The position numbers were made by a program, and so were the translations under genes. From positions 304,746,665-304,810,664 of the forward strand of contig NC_073746.1 in the NCBI RefSeq assembly GCF_029784135.1: 64,000 nt of DNA. Direction: 5' to 3'. The notes beneath the pieces are model-generated. The model did no database searches. It was given only the letters and a program-made list of their open reading frames with translations, and was not told the origin of the DNA. This document shows positions 32,715 through 43,083 of the stretch, piece by piece. Within the stretch, counting starts at the first letter, position 1; each line of letters opens with the position of its first letter. This DNA is from Toxorhynchites rutilus septentrionalis (lineage: Eukaryota; Arthropoda; Insecta; Diptera; Culicidae).

Positions 32715-33261
32715 GTAGTGATGTGAGTTATAATTTTTTTGTTTACCATGTGTATAAATGTGGAGCCGGACTTTACACGAAAATAGTTATAAATATTAAC
32801 GTGTGAGGTTGAAGTAATATCGATTGTCATTTTTTATGTTTTTGACATCTGTAAACAATATACAATTAAAAAACTCCGCCTGTGAATGACGGATCTCTAT
32901 GGTAGCTTGTCCGAAAAAGAACCTAAAACTATTGAGAATCGCAGCGAGGGTCCCTCATAATTAAATAATAAATTCCTCACCACAGTGAAACCTCATTTTA
33001 ACCTCTCCCCGCTAACAACTATCCCTTCCTTCATAATAGCTAGGGAACCATGCTCTAGAGGCGACCATATCTTCAGAGAATTGTTTTGTTTTGGTTTGCG
33101 TCCTTGATATTTTCCTTTGGGAAATATTTCAGAAACGCTTAAATATATGCAATTTTCGAACGAACACATGTTCGTTTGTTTTGATCAGTATTTGTTTTAC
33201 GGCGCTGTCAGAATAGTCTATACAAGGTAACTGTTCAATTAAGCATTATTTATATCAATCA
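32715..33261. other. unassigned AT-rich DNA
   Basis: No gene or clear repeat is seen between the mariner derivative and the Helitron. Confidence 0.4.
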
Positions 33262-34232
33262 CTAGCTGACCCGACGAACTTCGTCCCGCCAAAAATAGAT
33301 TTTTTTGATTTGAATACTTTCAAACATCCACGTTTTCTTACTAAGTGAACGTTAGTGAGACCAATCACTGAACTCTTCATTGATTGATTACCCTGTGAGC
33401 CTTTACAATTTCCTTTTACTATAAATTGTCTAGTACTTCTACAAAAAATCGTCCTTATAATATACATTTTTTTTCAAACAAGATTCAAGTTCAAGATTCT
33501 TCAAGCATTTGGGAATAACATGTTTCCCCGTTGCATGGAATACATGTTTGATACAGAGAATATTACAAAATAAAGACAACTCAAATCGGACCATTCCTTC
33601 CTCTGGTTTAGGGCACACCAACACATTTGGCATTCCATTTTTGTTTATATAGATAGAAGATATAGGAATGCGTTATTCCGTCTGAAAATCCTTTTCCACT
33701 TTCGAACAAGAATCAATTTCGTTAGCGGCAACATCAAATGGACTAACAACGCTTAGCTAATTGTAGAACATATGCGAATTTAATTTTCCGAATTTTCCAA
33801 TTTTTCTCTCCGCTATACTGATCTACGGGAAGAGACGAATACAACGAAATATAGATGACTCAAATTGAACCATTCCTTCCTCGGGTTTTCCGCTTACCAA
33901 CAGATTTTGCCTTACATTTTTATTTATATAGATATAAGATATGGAAATGCGTTATTTCGCCTGAAAATCCATTTCCACTTACGAACAAAGATCAATTTCG
34001 ATAGCGCAAACATCGAATGGACTAACAACGCTTATTATGATGCAATTTTCGAACATGTGGGAATTCAATTTTCCGAATTTTCCGACCTTCCTTCGGGATT
34101 TTCCGAAAATTTTCCGATTTTTCTCTCCACTATATTGATCTACGGGAAGAGACGAATACAACAAAATACAGGAGGCTAAAATCGGATCATCCCTTACCAA
34201 CCGATGTTGCCTTACATTTTTATTTATATAGA
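33262..34232 (-). mobile_element. non-autonomous Helitron, reverse orientation
   Basis: On the minus strand it begins TCTATATAAATAAAAATG after an A and ends GGTCAGCTAG before a T. These are the Helitron rules (5' TC, 3' CTRR, insertion between A and T). Just before the end is the hairpin GACGAAGTTCGTC. Three units of about 280-300 bp, each starting at a TTTATATAGAT block (33646, 33928, 34222), make up most of it. No Rep/helicase is encoded. Confidence 0.8.
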
Positions 34233-34286
34233 TGTTATAATTTAGAATGCAGAACTTACTTCCAGAGCATATTTCAGTGGCTGAAA

Positions 34287-34430
34287 ATGAGTGGACAGAC
34301 AAATCATCACCAGTTTGAACGACTCGTTGAACCAATGAAACCGAATGTAAACATTGCTCGAGGTATTTGTGGAGGCAGTTCAAATAGAATCCCGGTTAAG
34401 GAAAAGTGGAAGGAATTCATTGAGGATTAA
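34287..34430 (+). CDS. Myb/SANT-like DNA-binding fragment
   Basis: The 47-codon frame starts at ATG (34287) and reads MSGQTNHHQFERLVEPMKPN then VNIARGICGGSSNRIPVKEK and WKEFIED. Spacing of FERLVE, IARG and KEKWKEF resembles the start of the Myb/SANT-like (zeste or MADF-type) domain found in many insect transposon-linked regulators. The TAA after EFIED looks like a small deletion, since the expected next residues (LN, LS) appear one base out of phase. A GAAA-GTAAGT donor-like site lies 40 bases later. It is probably the first exon of a decayed DNA transposon accessory gene, though a host origin is possible. Confidence 0.4.
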   Translation: MSGQTNHHQFERLVEPMKPNVNIARGICGGSSNRIPVKEKWKEFIED

Positions 34431-34526
34431 GCTGAGACCATCAATGTGTCTCGGTTCAGAATGACAGAAAGTAAGTGTTTCTTCTATGATCCATATAACT
34501 TCATAAGTAAAAAAAAGAGAATCACA

Positions 34527-35008
34527 TGCAAAAAAAATATTTTGTCAAGAAAAGTGGGATTCATGCGTGACTCCTTACGGAATTCCATAGATTGCAGTTG
34601 TGAAAATACATGAAAAAGTTCATTTTCTAATAATATTTTTTTTTGTAAAGCAAATCGTTCCATGATGTCGTTTTTATTACACATCCATGAATGCATTACG
34701 CCTATTAAGCTTCATTCGTTGTGGGAATACCAGTTTTCTCCAAAACATAACCATATTAACACTTTTGGAAATATAGATATTTATAATTTTCATAGCAGAT
34801 GTCTCAAAAAAAGATTTGGCATCCTTTCTATATTGCTTTGTGAAACATTTCAAATTCGTTTCTAAATATTTCAGAACGGCCACTGACATTCGAGCAGACT
34901 AACGAATCGAGCTGTTTTCCTCGATTTCTATAATTTCAGATTTTACTCGGTGTGATAGTGATAGTGATTGTATCGAATCCTCGATTCGGTTTCTATAATA
35001 GGGCCCAA
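34527..35008 (+). repeat. dispersed repeat R, copy 2 (uninterrupted)
   Basis: This matches copy 1 at 13437-14659 without the 805-bp insert. It ends in GATTTTACTCGGTGTGATAG..TTTCTATAATAGGGCCCA. It shows the empty TTAA target near 34756. Confidence 0.8.
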
Positions 35009-35047
35009 TATTCAATTCAAAATATCAGAAGTTTCATGTTGCTACAA

Positions 35048-35910
35048 ATTTTCGATGTAGGACTACGTATAAAAGGAATATGTTGGGGGTAAAATGAAAA
35101 TCTAAAAACTGAACAAGATTTCGATCATAAATAACTCGATAATTTCTTAATAGATCGCCAAGATTGATTAGAAATCATCATTTGATTAGAAATATTTCTG
35201 CGCATCTATCACGATAAATAAAGTATTTTTTAGATTAACAATTGAATAATTGTAAAATGTCAAGTATTATCTAAACGCGTTAAATCCCACTCTTTGATTG
35301 GCCCAAATTGTGCTCCGTAAATTGTATCGACCAAGAAGGGTAACTACAGGAATAGAGGAATACACTTTGAATACATCAATGCTGTTGCGAAAACAAATGT
35401 AGTTATCCACCGTGCATAACATTCTACTCCAGGGGAATAACGAAGATAAGGGAAAGAACAAGATAAGGAACGTTGCACCGTAGGCTCAACCCCTGTGTGG
35501 TTTTGCTCCGAACCGATAATTCATTTTCTAATCGGGAAGCAAACCACTTTAGAAGAAGTGGTATCAGCAGCAACAACCCGACATTACCCATTCGTCTTTT
35601 TTTAAGTATAAAAAATAATGGATTTTATGTATGAAATCATTTTTTCTACAGGGAAATACATACAATTCAACTAAGCTTGTTAGTGGACTTGAAAAGAACC
35701 GAAGGTTTTGTAGAAACAGCTGAAGATGAATAGTACATGATTTATTCTTGTTCTAGCGAGAACAATACACGAGATTTGTTTCCCTATTACCAGCATTTAT
35801 CCTTTCTTCTAGCAACGCACTGCCACCACAGGCGATAATATTCATGTTCCACCACCACCATTATCTATCTTTGCAGTATAGAAATGAAAGACGTAGTCCT
35901 GGGTCAAAAT
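35048..35910. mobile_element. composite of GACGTAG-end family sequences
   Basis: The left edge TTTCGATGTAGGACTACGTA with the next ~230 bp matches the left part of the histone-bearing element (53034-53350). The right edge is GAAATGAAAGACGTAGTCCT. Both edges are '3'-type' ends pointing outward. The block GTGGACTTGAAAAGAACCGA (35694) resembles a decayed histone 3' stem-loop in reverse. It looks like a recombinant of two family members. Confidence 0.5.
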
Positions 35911-38042
35911 GTGAGAATGTGTCTCGATGTGCGATGGTTCGACCCAAAAAACAAATAATTTGTTGGTGATATATTCATGAATTGCGGAGACTGATCGGCT
36001 CGTGTATCTTTCAAAGGTTCGTCTAAACGGAAGGAAATGAATCCCTTCGTGACGACATAGAGGAAACGGTAATGTACAGTGATGTTTTCAACACGACAGA
36101 CCATAAAACGACCCTTCAGAGAGGTTATACGTTAGTGGGCCCCAGGGAGTGCCTTAAATTACAGGACAAAGAAGCTCCCGTGGCCAAATGATTAGTTCTC
36201 TCTTATGTATTAAAAATAATTTAAATCCGCGGTTACGTTCAATTCTCGAATGATTTTTTTAAAAATAAATGTAATGGCCATTATTGTCTTATATCATTCG
36301 CTATTTGTTTGATAAGTTTAAAATACAATCCGCGTAACTTCATGTAATTTATCAGCGAAAATGAATACACACAGTATGCTCCCAGCATATCCCACATTTT
36401 ACCCCACACAGTAATAGGCATAAAAAAGCACACCTTGGATGTTTAGAAATTTTTCCCAATTTCTGGATTATTGATTACTCAAAACCTTTGAGTAACCCCT
36501 CGATTCTTCATATGATGACATAATGAGCTGTGCGATATTGTGAGAAATCGATATTGAAGCGATATTTGAATAAAAAAAACAATTTTGTTAAGTAAAAATA
36601 GCAATTTCATGAGTCTTTATTATAAAAACAACAACAGCATCATATATAGCTGGATTCAATTCATAAAACTTAAACCAAACATTTTATTTCAAGGGCACGC
36701 GAAACAAAAATAAAAAAAAACAAGTGTAAAAGTCCGAGTTGGATAAATAACAAATCACACATTAAAAGCAAAAAAGTTAAAAATTGATGTTGAAGTTGAA
36801 GACGTTTGGGCATACTATCGACTAAGTTCTGGAGAGACGTTAAATAAGTGTCCTTATCAGTGATAGAGGAGATGTGTCTAAAACGCACCGGCCGGAGAAT
36901 TAACCAGCAAGAATAGAAATGCAATGGTTGTAGGCAATCGTGCTAGTCAATGATAGAATCCTACCATGTAAGTTTTACTTCTGTAACATTCTTAAAGAAA
37001 TATGAAAAATAATTTTCTTTGGAAGCGATTTTCGATGTAATTTTCTACATCATTTCTTTAAGGTTTTTGTTACTTGAAACCGATTCAGAGGCGATAACTG
37101 TGAATCATATTTATCGAATCGGGTTCCCAGTGGATATCTCAGATGAAGAAAACGGTAAGAAAGGATTCATTTACTTCTCAATTTGATATTTTCCGCATCA
37201 GATTACCATCGGGCAGTACGGCATACCCTCGATCGGGGCAATTTGTTCGCTTTCGGCCGGATAACATTCTCACGAGAGGAATAGTTTGTAAGTGAGGGAT
37301 GCCACATGTTTTTTTCAAATATCTCTACATGACACGAATAAATGTCTTCAAATGTAGTCATAATGAACAAAAATGAGCAAACCATCACGATATTTCTAAA
37401 TCATGTTCGATAAACGCAAACAGTTGTTTTCACATACTTTGACATGAACTCAGTATGTTTTCACAAAACTAAATGTCTTCAAAACGGAAATATGGCATCT
37501 ATATTAGAGAGAGTGTAGGAAAAAAAAATAAAACCAGTCCAGGAAAAGTATCCCCACACCATTACATTGCCTCCTCCGGACTGCTCCCCGGCTTATTCCG
37601 AACTTTCCTGCAATCTTCCGCTGCGAAATCTGCTACAAATGATCCTGAACAACAAGATTTCGGACTTGCGTGCTGATTTTCTTTCCACCCATTTAGATTT
37701 TGTTGAAAACTCTTTGTGTAGACAACAACAATCGACTTTTATGTGCCAACGTTAATAACACTTTGCTCATACCGCATCAACTGAATCACTGAAAGGTTGT
37801 AAGCAATATTGCACAGCCTTGTAACATGTGGGAACGAGGGGTTACTGAAAGGTTTTGAATGATTCTAATCTCTCATCCCTATTTTTGGCAGTGGGCTTTA
37901 ATTTTTGTCATCTCATATTTGCATATTTTAAAGAAGTTATGTAAGGAAGCAAACAAAATCTAACAAAAATAACAAATCTTTTTTTTGGGCTGCTAAAATG
38001 TGCGATATCAATTTGGGAATTATTTTTATGTAACAAAACAAG
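35911..38042. other. unassigned DNA, probably host intron
   Basis: No domain-bearing frame. The open frames at 37473-37676 and 37567-37755 overlap each other on the plus strand and read protein-like pieces (LRNLLQMILNNKISDLRADF), but no splice site, repeat copy or family match supports them. Confidence 0.35.
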
Positions 38043-39024
38043 AAGTGGGTTATATCTGTGATATTACCGCAAGGTAGACGTAGGACTACCGTTAGCTCGG
38101 TAATCATTTATTTGAAATTGCATCTGAATCAATTCTTAATGGATGAATGAATGAATATTTCGAAAGATTGCTTTTTCTTGTTAGTGTGTGGGTGGATGAG
38201 TATAAGTATGGAATTGTTATCAACATAAAATTCAACTTTCTCGAACTTGTTGGTGGTCCCGAAACGAACCGATGGAATTTGAGTGGCCTTGTAAAAGCAA
38301 CTGAAGATGTTTGATACATGATTCATTTTTGTTTTCGGTAGAATAACACGAGATTTTTCATGATCACTCCATACGCGGAATAGAAACTGAGGGCGCCATT
38401 TTACGGTGAAAACGAAATAAAGTCTATATAACCTTGCATAAAATTCATTTCGTTTTTATTGAGATGTGGCAATTTCATGACTGTTCCATGCAAAAGCAGA
38501 ACAGAAACTGATGCTATTGGATTGCATCACGGGAACACCAAACCGAATGAGTAAATGGGTGCGAATATGCCTTCGCTCGGACGCATTACAAAAAACAATT
38601 TTTCATGACTGTTCCATGCGAAAGCAGAACAGAAACTGATGCTAGTGAAAGTACGCGCAAAACAAATCACAGCTTGTATGTATTCGCTATGACGATTTCT
38701 CCAGGTGTATAGATTTTGCGTTCGTGTTCGGGAACACATTGCGATCATCAATCATCATCAATGAGCTAGATTGTTATGATGAAATCATTGCTTGCTTTCA
38801 AAGCAATTTTTAAGCTATTGAAACGATTGTTCGGACCAATAAGTGACAATCATATAATTTGTTGATATTTTATCTTTCGGATGAAGTGATTATTATACCA
38901 CTCCATTCAGCCGGTAATGAAATATTAATGTTCAAAAGCTTGCAGTCCAGCGTCACTTTCTCGTTATCGAAACTTTGAACTTACACCCCGGTACAGAAAT
39001 GAAAGACGTAGTCCTACGTCAAAA
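38043..39024 (+). mobile_element. GACGTAG-end family element, ~980 bp
   Basis: The left end is GTGGGTTATATCTGTGATAT..CCGCAAGGTAGACGTAGGAC. The right end is GAAATGAAAGACGTAGTCCT followed by ACGTCAAAA. At 38255-38270 GGTCCCGAAACGAACC is a near-complete histone 3' stem-loop read on the minus strand. No coding capacity. Confidence 0.65.
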
Positions 39025-39317
39025 CCACGATTTTAGAGAGCCGGCGAAAAATTCTGTTTAAATTGGTTGAAAATGCATCATGTTGAAAAGTTTTTCACTG
39101 TAAATTTACTATTTGGGTTCTACTGTGTAAGATCACGTACTTTTTTCAATAAAATCAATAAAGTATTTGATGAATGTTTCAAAATTTGAATTTTTTCTTT
39201 TAAATTCTATATAAAAAAAAAGTTTTAGAAATATTGTAAATCGCTGAATTAATTGGTATCGCTGTACTAGAAATATTGTTTTGATTTTTGCATAACTAAA
39301 GGCGCAATAAAGTGTTT

Positions 39318-39480
39318 TTGGGGTTAACGGGCAGTGGCAACTATATTGCCACCAACAACAATAACTGTTTCAATAATTAAATTTTTTTCAAAGGTAAATA
39401 TGTGTTTTTCCTCATGTAAGGATTCTGTTCTCTGAAGTTGAAGTCGATCCCTTGCCTGGTTCTCACGGCCCGTTAAAACA
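39318..39480. mobile_element. piggyBac-like MITE related to 27695-27873
   Basis: TTAA sites at 39324-39327 and 39473-39476 bracket CGGGCAGTGGCAACTATATT..TTCTCACGGCCCG. The same end blocks occur in the 179-bp element in the opposite orientation. The terminal CCC/GGG appear mutated, so exact limits are unsure. Confidence 0.55.
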
Positions 39481-39923
39481 CATATTCTATGATTCATGCA
39501 TTCATGATTCATTGCCCATTACCGTTGACCGTATCCCTGTATTCTACTCATTTTTCATCGCAAGTGGTGATATGCTTCAGGAGGGGTTCGATTTCGTCGA
39601 TCCTTGAAAATGGTTCGCTGAGGAAACTAGTTTACACAAGTTCCCTTGTATTAAGTTTTGCCCGATATACGCAGATTGTTTTTAAATGACCCAATTTTTC
39701 AATCGCTAGAAAATAGCTAGAAAAAATTGTCATCGTGAAACGAATTCCATAAAGCGAATTCTATCTATAATTTTTCAGAGCCACAAATTCCAACAGACGA
39801 CAAGATAGCTAAGTCAAACGACCAGATTGCACGATCCAACTCAACATGGATGTAATTCCAGCTTCCACGAAGCGACCATCCCGCCCCCAGCTGAAAGCAA
39901 GCATCAGCATCAGGATAACTTAC

Positions 39924-40415
39924 AGTTCACGAAGTGACTAGCCGACGTCATGTTCACGTCGACTGGCATCAGATTACTCAAATCGGTGGCGGCCGCTGCG
40001 ACTGCATCCGCAGCGCTGCTCGAGAGGAACTGATGATGATGGTGGTGATGTTGCTGCTGCTGCTGCTGCTGCTGTTGATGCTGCTGCTGGATGTGGTGGT
40101 GGTGGGAGGAGGCTGAGGTTAAATTCGTGCTATGCTGGGAGTGGTGCTGGCTTGTGGAAACCTCCGAACCGCTGGTTGGCGGTGCGGTGGATGCCGCAGC
40201 TGCCGCCGCGGCCACCGTTGCCGATAGGATTCCACCACCGTTCGATACGATAGAATCCGCACCGCTGCTCTGGTGGTGGTGCATCATTTCCGGATTACCA
40301 TTGATACTGTTTCCATTGAGTGCCACGCTGCCGTTGGTGTTCATGTGGCCGTTCGAGATGGTGGTACCGGAGGTGGTAGTGCCATTGCAGTTCACACCAG
40401 TGCCGTTAGTTGCTG
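39924..40415 (-). CDS. host gene, Gln/His/Ala/Ser-rich exon
   Basis: On the minus strand the frame runs from ATNGTGVNCNGTTTSGTTIS through an Asn/Gly-rich part, an MMHHHQSS patch, an eight-Ala run (about 40190-40215), a His-Ser stretch, HHHHIQQQHQQQQQQQQQHH (about 40040-40100), and ends DLSNLMPVDVNMTSASHFVN. The 3' boundary is a consensus donor, AACT then GTAAGT (39923-39918). The 5' boundary is a tandem NAGNAG acceptor (40413-40417), so the exon may start at 40415 or 40412. Low-complexity runs like these are common in insect transcription and chromatin regulators. No DNA-binding domain lies in this exon, and I cannot name the gene. Confidence 0.7.
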
Positions 40416-40498
40416 CTGGTGCCGTAGGGCGAGGTGATAAGAGAGCAGCATTATTGAGCTGTGAAGTGATGGGGAATGGCTGAAATATCTCATCTTAC

Positions 40499-40565
40499 CG
40501 TTCTGAGCCGAATTGAGTGCTTGCATTTCCCACATTTGCTCCTGCCGTATGTCGTCGTGGTAATC
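40499..40565 (-). CDS. host gene, 67-bp exon upstream of the poly-Gln exon
   Basis: An acceptor CTTATCTCTTACAG precedes GATTACCACGACGACATACG, and a donor GTAAGA follows ..CAGAACG. The frame DYHDDIRQEQMWEMQALNSA-QN ends in phase 1 and joins the next exon in frame across an 83-bp intron, a common size in insects. An alternative acceptor at 40459 would leave a 40-bp intron, too short to splice well. Upstream exons must lie beyond 40.6 kb or outside the window. Confidence 0.55.
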
Positions 40566-40800
40566 CTGTAAGAGATAAGGCGGGAGAAAGTGTCAATCAG
40601 CGACAACGAGAAACAACTTTTATTTCTGGTTCAGTAAGCTGGAGAAGAATGATTGAGAAGCTAGTCTTATAGGTATTTGTCTGTTTCAAATGGAATGATT
40701 CCAATCGGGTATAGTACTTTGGTAGAAGAGAGATGAGGATATCGCTAGAATGTTTCAAAACTGAAAGGCATTGGATGCTATCCTTCACCTATTGCCTTTG
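40566..40800. other. intron sequence next to LINE fragment
   Basis: No repeat or gene is recognised. It may contain the worn beginning of the LINE fragment that follows. Confidence 0.4.
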
Positions 40801-41003
40801 AACCAACATGTTCAGCTAGAGGCTAAGAAAAACGCTCTACACTGATGGGTCGAAAATGGGAATCAGAACAGGTGCCGGAGTGTACGGTCCCAGAACTAAA
40901 ATTAATGTGGCTATGGGAAGCTGGCCAACAGTTTTTCAGGCAGAAATAGCTGCAATAATAGAATGTTTAAATGTCTGCCTCAAAAGGAAATACACTCTGT
41001 CCA
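40801..41003 (+). pseudogene. LINE RNase H domain, first part
   Basis: The frame reads LYTDGSKMGIRTGAGVYGPR, then VFQAEIAAIIECLNVCLKR. This is the start of the RNase H domain found at the end of ORF2 in some insect LINEs (I/Jockey-related). TDGS carries the first catalytic Asp and AEIxAI the catalytic Glu. It is cut at about 41003 by a Tc1-like element. The same domain occurs in reverse at 47303-47730, where it continues uninterrupted. Confidence 0.75.
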
Positions 41004-41985
41004 ACTTCTATAAGACCAGGTGATGATCTTGCTGCTTTGTGCCATTGTAAACAAACAATGCTTCAACTTATATTGTAGTGTATTGGTATTGGTGACTACC
41101 ATACACTGTATTATTTTCATATGTGTGTGTGCTAGCGCTGAGCGTAAACGGTTTTGTATTTTTCAAGTGTCAAGTTTCTATAAGACCAGTTACATTGTTC
41201 CGTTGTTTTAAATATTTTGATCAATAAATCTGGAAAAGGTGCTCACAGAGGGAAAATAAATACAAATCCATGCATTTCACCAAGAAAATGTTGGTATCAG
41301 AAAAAATTCTCGTTGGATTGAACGATCCCATCAAGTAGTGCTCAATTATTTGACGAATCCTTTGACGGATACGGTAAGAAGGAGATTGCTCCACGTAAAT
41401 CGAAGCCCTCTGACCGGGATAAGCGGGAAATAGCTAGAACAGCTTCGAATATCTCAAATTCGCTTATGCAAATAAAGCAATATTTCAATTCAAATGTTAC
41501 TCGGGTGACAATTCGTCAAATTTTGGTAAAAAACCCTCACATAAAGAGGGTTTAAACGATTAAAGCTTCTCATCTTACACCATCTCGAATCGGAAGACGT
41601 TTGAGTTTTGCCAAAGCTCACATGAACCGACAGTGGACATGGTATGTTGTAACAAAGAATGTTTCCAAAAGAATACATTTTTCTATATACCATAACGAAA
41701 AATTCTTCAATGTATAGGTTATCTTCACTGACGAAAAAAAAGTTCAATTAAGATGGTGCTGGCGGTTTCAACGGGTACTGGTGTGATTTTCGGGAGAAGG
41801 AACAGTATTTTTCAACCAGGAATTTTGGTGGAGGCTCGTGCATGGTTCGGGCGGGATTCTGTGCAACCGGAAAGCTCAAGATAGCTTTCACATAATTCAA
41901 GGATTACGAGCATGTTCTGGAATCCTCTCTCCTACCTTTTTTGCGTGGATATCGTCACAAAAAAATCGCCTATCATATCATATTC
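41001..41985 (+). mobile_element. Tc1-like transposon, 3'-truncated, nested in LINE
   Basis: It starts CTCTGTCCAACTTCTATAAG, and a second AGTTTCTATAAGACCAG block lies at 41174-41191, as in elements with repeated TIR motifs. Transposase pieces follow. It ends abruptly in LINE sequence near 41990, without its right TIR. Confidence 0.7.
41390..41985 (+). pseudogene. Tc1-like transposase remnant
   Basis: In changing frames it reads RKPSDRDKREIARTASNISN, VTRVTIRQILVKNPHIKR, then RLSFAKAHMNRQW, VIFTDEKKVQL (first catalytic Asp in TDE) and a NQEFWWRLVHGSGGI-like block matching the family's GGGSLMVWGA region. It ends ..SPTFFAWISSQKN. The second and third catalytic residues, normally in QQDNA and NPIE, are missing because the element is cut. 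A 60-base stretch at about 41640-41700 separates the parts and may be an insertion. Not functional. Confidence 0.7.
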
Positions 41986-42562
41986 ATATCAGCAAGGAAA
42001 CTAAGCAACGAGCGAGCAGATGAACTTGGCAGGAACGGCTTAAGCTCACCCTTCACTGGTCCAGAACCATTCTGTGGAATTTCTGACTGTGTGCTGAAAA
42101 GTGAGCAAAAGAAATGGGAAGACCGGGAAGTAACAGCCAACTGGATGGCTGTACAACTTAACCAGGCAAAAAAAAAATTATCATACGGAGTATTAAAATT
42201 ACTCAACACCTGATGAGTCTTAATAAGAAAGACTTCAGCACATTCACTGGTCTTGTAACAGGACACTGTCCGAGTAAATACCATCCTCAAAACATAGGTT
42301 TAGCACATGATATGATATTTATGATATTTATCGCTTTTGTAATGCCGAAAGCGAAACCTCGGAACACTTGCTTTGTAACTGCGGAGCTCTAACAAGACGC
42401 AGACTTCAACACCTTGATAAGGCTATTCTGGAGCCCAAGGAAATTTGGTCTGCATCGCCGATCAGGATTATAACTTTTATCAAACAGAGTATTCCTGATT
42501 GGCACCTATCTCACCACAGCTTTCAGTCTACTCCTTCATCAATGAGCAGTAGAGAAGCTTGA
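41986..42562 (+). pseudogene. LINE ORF2 C-terminus after RNase H
   Basis: The frame resumes in LINE sequence with KLSNERADELGRNGLSSPFT, the end of RNase H (NERADELA is its last motif). It continues GPEPFCGISDC, LKSEQKKWEDREVTANW, then KDFSTFTGLVTGHCPSKYH and a Cys/His block (CRFCNAESETSEHLLCNCGA) that forms the zinc-knuckle-like tail. It ends near ALTRRRLQHLDKAILEPKEI. Several shifts are needed. Together with 40801-41003 it defines one LINE broken by the Tc1-like insertion. Confidence 0.75.
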
Positions 42563-43083
42563 AGAGTAGTACAAAAAATGGGGTATACCACAATAGTTCA
42601 AAATAATGGACGCAGTGGCTCACACCCAACAGGGGAAAAACATACAAAAACGAAAGCGAATCACTTAAGTCGCTTGTGTGTTAGGAAAATATTACTCAAT
42701 AAATTTCCCCACATAAATTGTATAACAATAACAACAGAACCATATGATATTTAACTTTTGAAATTTACTTCGAAAGTTACAATGCACAATGGTCCAAAGA
42801 AGGAATTTATTTGGAAATTAGCATCTACAGTTCGACAATTATTCTCTAGACAAGAACTGTCTTCGACAAAGTTGTTACATATGATGGAGCGCTCATTTTC
42901 ATGTTGTTCAAAATAGCGTTTTTTAAAGTTGATGAAAAAACGTTTTTTTGCTTTATCTTTATTTCTTTCAAATTCTATAGCAAAACTGTCTTAGGACGAC
43001 TTTTAGAGCTTACCAAGACAAACATTTTGCGATAATTGATTGTTTTTCCCTCTGAATGTTGTCTAAGACAGTTTTGATATCTA
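42563..43083. other. unassigned repeat-like DNA
   Basis: No gene is recognised. Wording such as TTCGACAAAGTTGTT suggests a dispersed repeat, but no second copy lies in this window. Confidence 0.35.

Noticed and set aside
37473..37755. Two overlapping frames with protein-like patches (LRNLLQMILNNKISDLRADF)
   Set aside because: No splice sites, no family match, no second copy. Kept as unassigned.
39934..40483. Plus-strand frames with Leu, Val and Trp runs
   Set aside because: Shadows of the Gln/His/Ala-rich minus-strand exon, which has splice signals.
40416..40498. Alternative 40-bp intron using the acceptor at 40459
   Set aside because: Too short for insect splicing, and it forces the small exon into a less protein-like frame.
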